Positions 53,870 to 64,000 of a DNA stretch of 64,000 nt are shown here, piece after piece (positions within the stretch are counted from its first letter, which is position 1; each line of letters begins with the position of its first letter). This stretch comes from Ancylostoma caninum (lineage: Eukaryota; Nematoda; Chromadorea; Rhabditida; Ancylostomatidae), in the NCBI GenBank assembly GCA_037903475.1, contig JBAJFG010000064.1, positions 930,001 through 994,000 of the forward strand, in the 5' to 3' direction. The translations under genes and the position numbers were made by a program. Under the pieces are notes generated by a model. That model saw only the letters and a list, made by a program, of their open reading frames with translations. It was not told where the DNA came from and searched no databases.

Positions 53870-55960
53870 TGAAAAGCAAGAGGTATATTACAATTCAATT
53901 CCGGTATACCTGGTGGTACGCATGACTAAATTATTGCATAACGCTGATTTTAAAGTAGGGAAGGGCTTTGAGCTAAGATATTTTTAGCAGTCGTATGAGA
54001 AAAATTTTTGAGGGGATTTTCGACCCCGAGCATCCCCCCCCCCCCCCATCTTTCCTCCACTTCCTCGACCTCCACCCAAATCTAGTATCCCCTGGTCCGA
54101 CTCGATGAGATGTGAAGACATTCCATCTGCACGATTTCATGATCAAAGATGGACTTCGTTAGTATCTTGACCGGAGATTGGCAGAAACGGAAAATAAACA
54201 CTCGGAAATCAAAAACCCTGTAAAGCAACAAGGTAGTCGAGGTCTCAGTAGTTAGAGGTATCGGAAGATAAGAGTAACCACATACCATAATAAACATAAG
54301 AATTCTCAATGCATTTAATAAGAAGTATATTGTACTAAGCGTAGCAAGTTGATGTAAGAAAAATAAGAAGACACACTCTCGCCATTGTTGCAATTTCTTT
54401 GTTAATAGTGATTATCTGCACGCAATCTGAGTAGCGAGTGCTGAGTAGGCAAAGCAGAAACACTAACTTCTTAGGATTTCCAGATTCGGGATCACCTTTA
54501 GAAAGTCGAAAGAAACAGTAAAAAGTCGAAATTTTGCATTAGAAGTCAGGACTCCACTCTTCCCTAATTTTAGCAAAAAAAAAATCACGCGAAACACAAT
54601 GTACAGATATAATGAGGGAATCGCCACGGCTTAGACCCACCTAGAAAAGGTAGTAAGGGGGAGGAATGGCTGGTGTTTCGACTAATCCTTAGTTATACAA
54701 GAGAACTGGAACCTGAAACTTTGGCAACTGCTTGTCAATTAAAACCCAACTGAAACCTCAGTGGAAGCTGCAACTCGACTAAGTTTCCTGGCAGTACTTT
54801 TGAGCAAACTCGGGCTGCTTTTTGTATTTAAACGAGGAACCATCGAGAAAACCCCCATTTTCATCGGAAAATCGATTGAATTGAGTTTGATCTACCTCCT
54901 TTTCCTCTTGTCATTTTAGTCGGTGAACCAGTACGAGCGAAAGAAAGGATAATCAAAAGTACTTACTATCCATTTCTGCTCAAGAATACTCCTGCGAGCA
55001 TTTACGAGAATACGCAAAGAACTGCAGGAACGAGATGCGTGTAACCAAATTATTTCATCGAGCGATAGATTGCGCTGCTTCCGGTGCACTGAATAAGCAG
55101 ATATTACTTTAGTTCATAGTGGACTGAAGAAGGACGGTAATACAAGAAAATGACGTAAGAAAGACTAGAAAATAAGCACGAGACGGTGCTCGGTACAGAA
55201 CACGCCTGCACATTGACACGGCTGTTCTAATCGATTGATTCAGCCCATCCTCATAACTTCACGCACATGTTACAAACATGCACTTAACCACCATATAAGT
55301 GATACAGCATTGACCTCAACATGAGCGAGCAACTTTGTTATGTAAAACACTTCTGTATAGCATACATTTTAAAACAGTGCGTTTTGGCTTTTTGACTTTG
55401 GCTGATTCTGAATCTAGTGTTGTGATACAACCTCTGCGCAGTTTTGATATAGCTAAAAATGGAAAAATGATGAAAACAAATCAATTGAAATGTTATCTTT
55501 AGCGTTGTCACCCCAACTAGAACGAAAACAAATGTTTTGAATAAGAAAACCTCCTAGGTTTTCCAGCGTCAACGTCTACTTCGGGCTAGACTGAGGCTGT
55601 ACTGCATACGGATGACTTCTGTGTTTGGAAACAAGACTTCGATGTCGCCATTATTCCGGTAGAGATAAGGTTTTTGCGTTGCTCCATGAAAATTGTGTTA
55701 TATCGAATGAAGCAGGGATTCGTTTATAAAGTCGAATTGTTCTTTCCTCCTTTCCATCAGGCTGGTGCAAAATTAATGCGCGTTTCAGGGCCTTTACTTC
55801 CGGACCTAATAACTCGCTTCAATATTAACTTTCCAAGAGAAGCTTAAAGTCATTGTAATCGGCAATCTTTAGCAGTAAGGTAGATGTTCTCGGACCACAG
55901 TGCATTCCCAGCCGGATCTTCTGGGATCAACGAACGCACGAAGGGCAATTTTGGTACCCT
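53870..55960. other. No recognisable gene
   Basis: AT-rich DNA with a C run near 54031-54047. I see no supported frame, RNA gene or repeat pair. Confidence 0.4.
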
Positions 55961-55974
55961 CTTAGTTTTCGAAG

Positions 55975-56110
55975 TTCTCCCAGAAGAAGTCGCTTCAGCC
56001 CCACTCAGAGTTTTGCCGCCGAGCGAGTTCTCGCCGGGCGGCAAGAGGGGGGCGTGGCAAGCCTTTGCCGGGGTGCGTTGCACTAGGCGACAACGAGAGG
56101 CGTGTCTCGG
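55975..56110. repeat. GC-rich repeat also found inverted at 60.9 kb
   Basis: GTTTTGCCGCCGAGCGAGTT, the following GGCGGCAAGAGGGG and GGCAAGCCTTTGCC match the reverse complement of about 60905-60985. A frame of 110 codons across it is repeat-derived. Confidence 0.65.
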
Positions 56111-57889
56111 ACGAGATCTGCAGAACTCTGTCATCTCTGCACTCTGCAGGGTGGCAGTAAGCGCTCGCTCGGATGGCTCTCGCACCTTTAATTACTGGTA
56201 CATTGGAGCTGTCTAGGTCGACGTCAGGAATGTTGAGGTTAAACCCTCGTATATCGATCATCTCCTTGCGCAATTTTTTAGCAAAAGAAAAAGGGGGAAA
56301 ATGCTCGTTAGGGAACTGTATACAGTATTCAAGTGGGTAATTAGGGAAAAGCCAATATGGAGGATAATCATCTACCCACAAGGTTATTTGCTTTTCCTCT
56401 CTTTTCGAACCCGTGAGAGAATAGTTCTATATGTGAGCAGCGTTTCTACCGATGTTAGCCTAAAACAAAGATTGGTAACAACACGCGTTTTGCTTCTGAA
56501 AGAGCATGTTCTGCCTTGAAGTCTGCAATGGGAAGATAGTTTCCGAACGTTTTTGCAGTACAGTGCTCAAGCGCTTAGCATTTGGCAGGTTCAGAGCGGT
56601 GGAACATTAAGTTAACATTATGTTCCAGGACCTACTGGCTGCTTCAAGTGGACACGGCAGTGGTTCTAGAGAAGGGCAATAAACAAGGAACGATGAAGAA
56701 AGGTTGGATATAAATGAAAACAAAAGCTTTAGATATAAATGAAAACAATAGTAGAAGTTATTGCTAGAAAGGTTGAAAAGTCTCCATTTCTTCATTTCGT
56801 ACCTGACTTTAGTATAAAAGAACAGTGCAGGACAGTGCTCTTCCAGAAGCGAAACGCGTATTGCTACCCTTCCTGTATTAGAAACATCGGTAGAAACCTC
56901 AAATGTTAGCGTTTTTAATCAAATTTTTACATCCCGGACTTTCGGGATGATGCATAATGCATACAGAGAGTGTAGTATGCTTTGCGACTCCGCTAAATCC
57001 GTACATAAAGTGACTTTTTGAAAATTCCGTGGAACGTGGATAAGTGAACCGAAATTGATGTTGCCAATCAATCCATCGGTCGTATTCATTTCCTAGTTTG
57101 GATGAGAGGTCCTGCATATGATCACTATCTCAGGAACTCTAGAAACCCGGTTTTGCATGGGATTTGCATCAGATCTGCATGGGATTGATAAATGCATCCG
57201 TGGTTTATAACCGATGCAGATCCCACGGAAAACTGATGCAGATCCCATGCAAAACTGAAACAAATCGAAGGTCAAAAAACTCGGTTCTGCATAGGATCTG
57301 CATCGGTTCTGCATGAGTTTCAGATTCCGATGTTTTTTGATCGCTTATTTGCTTTCTGCTGAAATTCTAGGGTAATCTCATGCATTGCTTTAGATAACTT
57401 ATTCCGTATGGTTCCCCTGCCCTTTCATTCCTGTGCAGAACACAAACACGAACCACACAATGATTTATTCCTAGAAAACAGAATAGTCCTAAAATAAACA
57501 GCACATTAATGGAACAAAAAACAACAAAACAGCAGTTCTTCTCATATAACACAACAGTCACAGAATTAATTTAACAAATCAATTTACAGAATTATTCCCA
57601 CAATTCACGAAAAACAAAAAAATCAAATGAAGCAATTGGCAAAACTTGTACCGTATAACAAAAAAAAACTATGTCTTGATGCTCCGCCGGGTGTTGTCAC
57701 TAAAAAATTATGACCTAAGTTTTTTACAACTTGCAAGATTTACAGCGATAAAGGAAAACCTACACAGTTAGTTTGAAGGTTTTCCAGAAGGCAACAATGA
57801 AGGCTGCGTGGTCCTGTGGCGACACCATGGCAGTTACAGGTTCTAAATTAAAACAGATCCTCAGACCGCGAAAGTATCTAAGAAAATGT

Positions 57890-58175
57890 AATCCTACCTG
57901 ATAGTACCGGACCACTGGTATATTCTGTGCGAAACGACAAGTCCGCCCACGCACGCGGGATTGAGAAACTGCCACGTTTGCCAGCGCTCCACGTCATCAT
58001 CCCTGATCTACGTATCACGTTTCATCGTTATGTTCATGGTATTGACCAGTAATTTGGATGTGACGTGGACGACGTGGCAGCCAACAGCATCCGTCCTAGC
58101 CGCGCCGCCTCTCGATCCCCGCGTGCGTGGGCGGACTCGTCGTTTCGGACAGACTATATCTGGATAAGACGGTTT
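57890..58175. repeat. Inverted pair around CGTGCGTGGGCGGACT
   Basis: 57905-57960 and 58118-58168 are inverted copies of about 50 bp (GCGTGCGTGGGCGGACTCGT). They lie within the 57126-59277 element and probably mark a nested fold-back. Confidence 0.6.
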
Positions 58176-58267
58176 CGCATCTTCTGGACACGAGCCGTCA
58201 ACAAGGACAGATCTTCAGCTTTCTTCATTAGCTGGAGAAGAATGTTAAAAATGAAATATTTATTATA

Positions 58268-58292
58268 TAATATATATATATATATATATAAC
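58268..58292. repeat. TA dinucleotide microsatellite
   Basis: About twelve TA units in a row. Confidence 0.8.
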
Positions 58293-58827
58293 ATCATGAC
58301 TTATAACAAAGGGCTTAGTCTCTCACGTGTGTGTGTGCTCTACAACGAAAGAGTGAACCCGTTGTAGAGAAAATGCTCTACAACGGGTTCACTGTTGCTG
58401 TAGGAGTGGCCCATGTGAGTGTTTTTCTTTCATTGTTTCCTTTAGTTGAAGTTTATTTGGAGGTGTGAGGCCTGTGGCTGACCGATATCGACCGGCTAGC
58501 CCCAGAAGAGGACCGCGCCACGCACGCGCCGCATGCTGGGCGCGCTCAAAAATTTTCCGCCGATTGCGCATAAAGACTACAACTGCAGTCGATCGTAGCA
58601 ACGTAGCGCCTGCATAGAGTGACTTTTCATAATGTTGCATGCTTCAACAGGTCATACTCCGCCAAATTACTACACGATTATTGTCACCAGTGAAACGCAC
58701 TATGAAATGATGGCGATTAACCGTTATTCCACTACAGACTGGCAGGATCGGCACTTTAACTCGTGTGGAGAATAGAGTTGGGGTGGGGCGGGGCACTCCA
58801 TGAAAGTTCATAAAGTTTCACTTTAGA

Positions 58828-58910
58828 AGCTTAAGCCTAAGCCTATGCTAAGCCTAAACCTAATCCTATGTTTAAGTATGGGTTCAGGACCAACTCTAAG
58901 GTTTAGGTGA
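58828..58910 (-). repeat. Interstitial GCCTAA (TTAGGC complement) tract
   Basis: AAGCCTAAGCCTATGCTAAGCC and following text are degenerate nematode telomere-like units in the orientation opposite to that at 47737. Confidence 0.55.
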
Positions 58911-59939
58911 GGAGGCCTTACGAAAATGAAACAAGCATGAATGAAAGAATGAATGAATGAATGAACGTTTGAGATGAACGAGGGATGAATGGAAAACATG
59001 AATAACGAAATAATCATCATTATGAGGCCTGTGGGTGATCAATACGGCGACGATGTCGGTTCCGTGTTGATTCGTGTCTTGCATGGGATCTACGTGAGTT
59101 TTTACACGTTGCAACATGTTCTTTGGTTAGCCAATGCTGCAACCGGTGAGAATCCCATGCAAAACCGATTCGCTTCCGCAGCCCACAAAATCCCACGGAA
59201 ATCCCATGCAAAACTGATGCATTTCCCGGCCGCGGCGAAAACCGATGCAAAACCGGGTTTCTAGAGTTCCTGAGATATGGCCTAGACTTGACACAATTAT
59301 AATGCTCTTCGTTCCTATTGATGACACATTTTCTGGAAGAGAAAAAGCTTCAAAACACTAAGAAAGCCAAAATTTGTGTGGGCCGCTATTCCGACACACT
59401 GCGTACCGAAAAGAGCATCTGCTCCTCGAATGAGGGATGGAGAAGGACCATCGAATGAGGAAAAGAGTACCTCTCTAACTAAGCTGCTGATTTTATTTTA
59501 CTTTTGTAGAGGTTTGGTTCATCGAAACGGTCATTTATATTTTCTAAACCTTTCATAAAATCAAAGTTTGGACTTAGTTCTGGAATTTCTTCGTAGAGAT
59601 AAGTGATGAAATATCCGCACAGTCATTTGCATGATTGCTAAATTTAATGTTGACTTATTTTTCCCTGCTCCTCACATAGTTATTTCCACGACTTTTTAAT
59701 AACTCTATTCTGGCAAGGTAGCCATAGAACTAATAGGAATACGCTGACTTTGTTATTCTCAGTACGACCTGGTCGATGGTGGCAACACCTGGGGACCTAT
59801 TACATTCCCACGGCCAGGTCGGTATGCATCGACGCTGGAGCTGGCAGGATGCCAGCAATGCCTACGTCTATGCTGCTGCCATCGAGGTATCTCGTACGGG
59901 AACGCCCCTCTTTGTCGCCTAGTGCTTGCCGTCCCCTTT

Positions 59940-60985
59940 GCCGCTCAGCGACGTTGGGGATACTCAGAGTCGGGCGGGAGCGCGGCGGTTAGCACTAGGG
60001 CATCTTTTCTATATCCACAGTAATTGTTCCACTTCTTTTGAATTTCTGAAGAATTCTTGTTAGAACGGAACGATACAAACGAGGAACGCCTCTTCTGTGT
60101 ATTCTATAAATTAGTATTCTGAACCCGGTGTCCACTTAGGGAACGTGTGCCTCATTACCATAATCCCTACTGTTCCTGGCTACCACCTCCAGATGGCATT
60201 CTAGGACTAACTACGCTACATCGTCGTCGTCAATGACTAAAATACCGGGAATACAAAAAATAACATGAAGGATACCGCATCAAATGTTCTAGTTTACGGG
60301 TAGGCTTTCACCGAAAACGTCAAGTGAGAAGCGCTAAAAACACAAACAAACATAACGAAATGTTCGTCACTGGAGAAGTGCAATTTGTTTAAAAGATTCG
60401 CGAAATTACGAAGAAAAATACCATCGGCGAGTTTTGCCGCGCGCGACAAAAATGATCCGAGGCATTCCTTGTCGCCGCTCGCTGGGCGAGCTCGCCGCGG
60501 CAAAAACGCAGCGCGAGCTCGCCCAGCGAGCGGCGACAAGGAATGCGTCGGACCATTTTTGTCGCGCGCGGCAAAACTCGCCGATGGTATTTTTCTTCGT
60601 AATTTAATTCGGTATCCTTCATGTTATTTTTTGTATTCCTGGTATTTTAGCCATTGACGACGACGATGTAGCGTAGTTACTCCTAGAATGCCATCTGGAG
60701 GTGGTAGCCAGGAACAGTAGGGATTATGTTAATGAGGCACACGTTCCCTAAGTGGACACCGGGTTCAGAATACTAATTTATAGAATACACAGAAGAGGCA
60801 TTCCTCGTTCGCATCGTTCCGTTCTAACAAAGAATTCTTCAGAAATTCAAAAGAAGTGGAACAATTACTGCGGATATAGAAAAGATGGTATCCCCAACGT
60901 CGCTGAGCGGCAAAGGCTTGCCACGCCCCCCTCTTGCCGCCCGGCGAGAACTCGCTCGGCGGCAAAACTCTGAGTGGGGCTTTAG
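59940..60985. repeat. 1-kb palindrome with arms of about 400-480 bp
   Basis: 59940-60300 is matched in reverse complement by 60600-60915 (for example GAACGTGTGCCTCATTACC and its complement), and the centre 60420-60600 is a GC-rich perfect-looking hairpin (GCGAGCTCGCCCAGCGAGCG). The left arm has about 40 extra bases near 59962-60000. Frames across it are mirror artefacts. It is probably a large fold-back element. Confidence 0.85.
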
Positions 60986-61507
60986 ATGCTCGAGGAAGTG
61001 ATGGGAGGCGGCACTTAGCCGAGATGTTAGGTGCAGCCGGAGCGAGGCCTGCTGCATAGACCTATCACAGCAAATATCTTTCCGCTACAGGGTCAAGCAC
61101 GATGATGATAGGAAGTCGACCCCCATACGACACCCCCCCCCAGCCGCCAAAAATACGACCCCACCACAGCAGTAGGAGTAGCCCCCGCGTGCACCATTAA
61201 GGGTTCGATCCCCTCTCTATCCAGAATTTTTGCAAAAACTTGAAATGTAAGCTGTTGACGAATATGGCTCTGAAAGTATGACTTCATACTTATTCATGAG
61301 ATTTGCTTCAAATATGTCATGAAAAATACCGATACACGTCATCTACATAGTCAAGGGTTCGATAACCTCCGGGGCCAAAATTTTTGCACGACTTAAAGTG
61401 TGCTTGTAGTGGGTTCGAGATAATCGGACGTAGTGCACGAAAGGACACTAAATCAGATTGCAGGACGAGGCAGGACTAGCAGTAGGAACGTGCTAAATTT
61501 TCATCTA

Positions 61508-62243
61508 AAATTTTGGCTTTCTCAGAGGTGTGGTTGTGGATGGACATGAATAGCAGGACATCTAGCAGCCAGTAGAGGTGTCAATTTTCTTCCAGTGTTA
61601 AGTAGTCGGAGGTTTGAGCTTTCACGCTATTTGGCTCCTTTTTCCGCAGTTGTCTCCACCGCGATTCAATTCCGTCGATAAAAACATGCAAAATAGGCCA
61701 TTTTTATCGACGAAACCTCGTCGTCGTAATTCTCGTGCTGAATCTTTTCTCTTCAACCTGGGGACCTGAAACTTGGCGGTAAAGCACAGTCGGGTGTGAT
61801 CCATAGAATCACTTTTTATCTGCTTGCAGGACTGAGCAGGACTGGTAGCGCGCAAGTGCAAAAATGTCCACCTGAAATTTTGGCTTGCTCAGAGGTGTGG
61901 CTGTAGATGGACATGAATAGCAGGACATCTAGCCCGTAGAGGTGCCAATTTTTTCTCAGGTTTAATTAGTCGAAGGTTTGTGCTCTCAAGCAGGGAGGTT
62001 CCCTTTCCCGCAGTTGTCATCCTTCCTGCTTCGATATACTCGATAAAAACAAGTAAAAATGGCTATTTTATCGACTAAACATCACTTCCGTAATTCTTAT
62101 GTTGAATCTTTTCTATTGAATCTGGAGAGCTGAAACTTGGAGGCAAAGCATACCTGGATAGTGTCCATAACGAGACTTTTTTTCGTCTTCGAGGGAAAAG
62201 TATGACTGGCAGTACGTATGAACAAAAATGGCTGTCCGAAATT
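61508..62243. repeat. Tandem duplication, 367-bp period
   Basis: Two units starting near 61511 and 61878 share TGGACATGAATAGCAGGACA, TCGATAAAAACA and TTTATCGAC. Divergence is about 15 percent by eye. A partial unit may precede it (61370-61500). A B-box-like GGGTTCGATCCCC lies at 61201. Confidence 0.75.
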
Positions 62244-62704
62244 CGGAATTGTTTCGAGACATGGCTGCACTACTATAATACTAAAAGAAATACACGAACT
62301 CTCCACTACAACCACGATCCCCTACTTACACGACCCCCCCCCCCCCTTCCCCTGATAATTTATCAACACACGCTTGACCCTGTTCGGCTAAGAACTATCT
62401 TTTAGCTTTCAGAGAACTTTAAGTACTTCCCATTACATGAGAATTGGTGAAATCAAGGACTCAGGGTGGGAAATGAATTCTAAAAAGATTTATCACCGAT
62501 AGGCCGTGTTTATGGTTGATGCGCGTCAAATTCGGCGCGTCGGCCCGAAATTTCACTAAGTACGGTCCCGTCGGTGCCGCCTTTAAAATCATCATACCTA
62601 TATTATAAACGGCGAGGCCCTATTTCGCAACTGTCTGTCTGTGGCCGGTGACTCATCGCCTAAGCGAGTCGAGGGAATGCCGATTTTTTCCATTTTACAG
62701 TAGA

Positions 62705-62935
62705 ACTCTTGAAGAAGGAAACATATGCCCGAACCTTAAAAATTGCAGCGCTATCACAAATGAAAACGACTTGAATACGTGAGGATCCCTGTTGCTACGC
62801 ATACAACGGACCATGTAGAAGCTTTTCATATTGAACATGATAAGAGTTAACTTCCAAACCGTTCAGGAGCTATGCAGTTTCGCAGAAAATCACTGTCATC
62901 CACGAAGCGCGGCGAAGCTGCGCTTCGTGTGGTTC
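62705..62935. repeat. Head of second array repeat, homologous to 33000-33235
   Basis: It shares about 180 bp with the head at 33 kb, including the CGAAGCGCGGCGAAGCTGCG hairpin. Here the outer palindrome half is replaced by GTTCTTTTT. Confidence 0.75.
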
Positions 62936-62964
62936 TTTTTTTCGCTCGGGGTTCCTTTTTTTTC

Positions 62965-63592
62965 AGAGTTTACCTAGCCCTGAGGTAACGTGGCACACGG
63001 GTCCGAGACAGAGCGCCGCGAAGCGGCGCTCTGGCTCGGGGTTCTTTTTTCCTCAGAGTTTACCTAGCCCTGAGGTGTAACGTGGCACACGGGTCCGAGA
63101 CAGAGCGCCGCGAAGCGGCGCTCTGGCTCGGGGTTCTTTTTTCCTCAGAGTTTACCTAGCCCTGAGGTGTAACGTGGCACACGGGTCCGAGACAGAGCGC
63201 CGCGAAGCGGCGCTCTGGCTCGGGGTTCTTTTTTCCTCAGAGTTTACCTAGCCCTGAGGTGTAACGTGGCACACGGGTCCGAGACAGAGCGCCGCGAAGC
63301 GGCGCTCTGGCTCGGGGTTCTTTTTTCCTCAGAGTTTACCTAGCCCTGAGGTAACGTGGCACACGGGTCCGAGACAGAGCGCCGCGAAGCGGCGCTCTGG
63401 CTCGGGGTTCTTTTTTCCTCAGAGTTTACCTAGCCCTGAGGTGTAACGTGGCACACGGGTCCGAGACAGAGCGCCGCGAAGCGGCGCTCTGGCTCGGGGT
63501 TCTTTTTTCCTCAGAGTTTACCTAGCCCTGAGGTGTAACGTGGCACACGGGTCCGAGACAGAGCGCCGCGAAGCGGCGCTCTGGCTCGGTCT
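62965..63592. repeat. Tandem array of about 92-bp units (7 copies)
   Basis: Each unit combines the 43-bp core seen at 33245 (CCCTGAGG, TAACGTGGCACACGGG) with AGAGCGCCGCGAAGCGGCGC hairpin and GGGTTCTTTTTTCCTCA. Copies are almost identical; some have GGTGTAAC instead of GGTAAC. The 3' edge is CTGGCTCGG as in the other array. Confidence 0.9.
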
Positions 63593-63599
63593 TCAAAAT

Positions 63600-64000
63600 A
63601 AACGCGATGTCGCGTCGGAAGCGCCGGCTTGCCATAACTCTTTTCACTGTGATCCATTCGAGGAGAAAATCAGATATTAAGAATTAGCGGTCTCAGATCT
63701 ATCGAATGCGTAGAAATTAAAAATCTCGAAATTTGTGCAACTTTGGTGACGTCACGCCAGGCTGGCATTAGTGACAACCCGGTCTGCGTCGAGTCTCACC
63801 TAATTGCATCCTCAGGTACTATAGACTCAACGCAATCTCAGGAATTCCTGGAAAACTGGAGGTTTAAGAGTAGGAAATACTTCTTACCAAAGATATAGAT
63901 TTTAGATGACTTCTTCTTCAGATCTACATTCCAGAAATCTAAATTTTGAAACTTTGAAGTCCGAAATTTTGAAATTTTCAGTATAGGATTAAAGACGGGC
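63600..64000. other. No recognisable gene
   Basis: AT-rich end of the window without a supported frame or repeat. Confidence 0.4.

Larger units (their letters stand above)
57126..59277. mobile_element. 2.15-kb non-autonomous element with 33-bp perfect TIRs
   Basis: The left end TATCTCAGGAACTCTAGAAA (continuing to 57158) is matched perfectly by the complement of 59245-59277. Subterminal regions on both sides are rich in the words GATGCAGATCCCATGC and CCCATGCAAAACTGATGC, in clusters that could be transposase-binding sites. No transposase frame was found. The ends start with TA, which may be the target or part of the TIR. Confidence 0.7.

Noticed and set aside
55850..56381. Overlapping 110-128 codon frames on both strands
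   Set aside because: They cross a repeat that also occurs at 60.9 kb; open on both strands because of composition.
60294..60657. Frames at 60294-60539 and 60385-60657 with near-identical proteins
   Set aside because: They are mirror images produced by the palindrome.

Overview
The window looks like repeat-rich nuclear DNA of a nematode, probably a strongylid (hookworm-type) worm; the exact species is inference. The pointers are short introns with TTTCAG-type acceptors, degenerate TTAGGC tracts (the nematode telomere unit), a PAT-type tyrosine-recombinase retroelement, RTE-type LINEs and many TIR or fold-back elements. No bacterial operon, rRNA, CRISPR array or virus was seen.

One cellular gene appears intact. 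On the minus strand from 49395 to 34923, eight exons with GT..AG borders and matching phases add up to 900 nt (299 codons plus stop) and encode a MAP kinase kinase closest to MKK7 (MAP2K7; C. elegans MEK-1/JKK-1 class). All catalytic residues are present. Its fourth intron is 9.6 kb and is filled with repeats, including two arrays of CGAATATTCG motifs.

A second cellular gene is present only as wreckage: a kinesin-5 (BMK-1/Eg5 type) copy without obvious introns. Its motor half lies at 28690-29736 (-) and its coiled-coil tail at 7846-18013 (+). The halves share about 80 bp at their broken ends, which fits an inversion of about 20.8 kb with a staggered break. The tail is interrupted by a MULE DNA transposon (8500-13800) and by an RTE retrotransposon (14556-17998), each with a target-site duplication.

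Layout: 1-3.7 kb has no recognised gene apart from one small inverted-repeat element. 3718-7140 is a full-length RTE LINE with one long open frame. 7.8-18 kb is the kinesin tail with the nested MULE and second RTE. 18-21.8 kb holds nested inverted repeats and a tRNA-like SINE. 21981-28538 is a complete but inactivated PAT/DIRS-like retroelement with split direct repeats, itself carrying an 871-bp TIR element. 28.7-29.7 kb is the kinesin motor. 30-32.7 kb holds a deleted mariner and CR1-like LINE pieces. 33.0-33.9 kb is a 43-bp tandem array. 34.9-49.4 kb is the MAP2K7-like gene. 49.4-64 kb is a field of fold-backs, palindromes, tandem duplications and a second array related to that at 33 kb.

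Most of the DNA is therefore mobile elements at different stages of decay. The two RTE families have dissimilar proteins and different 3' tails yet share one structured 5' leader, the most unusual signal here. All homology calls are from reading motifs by eye; no database search was run.
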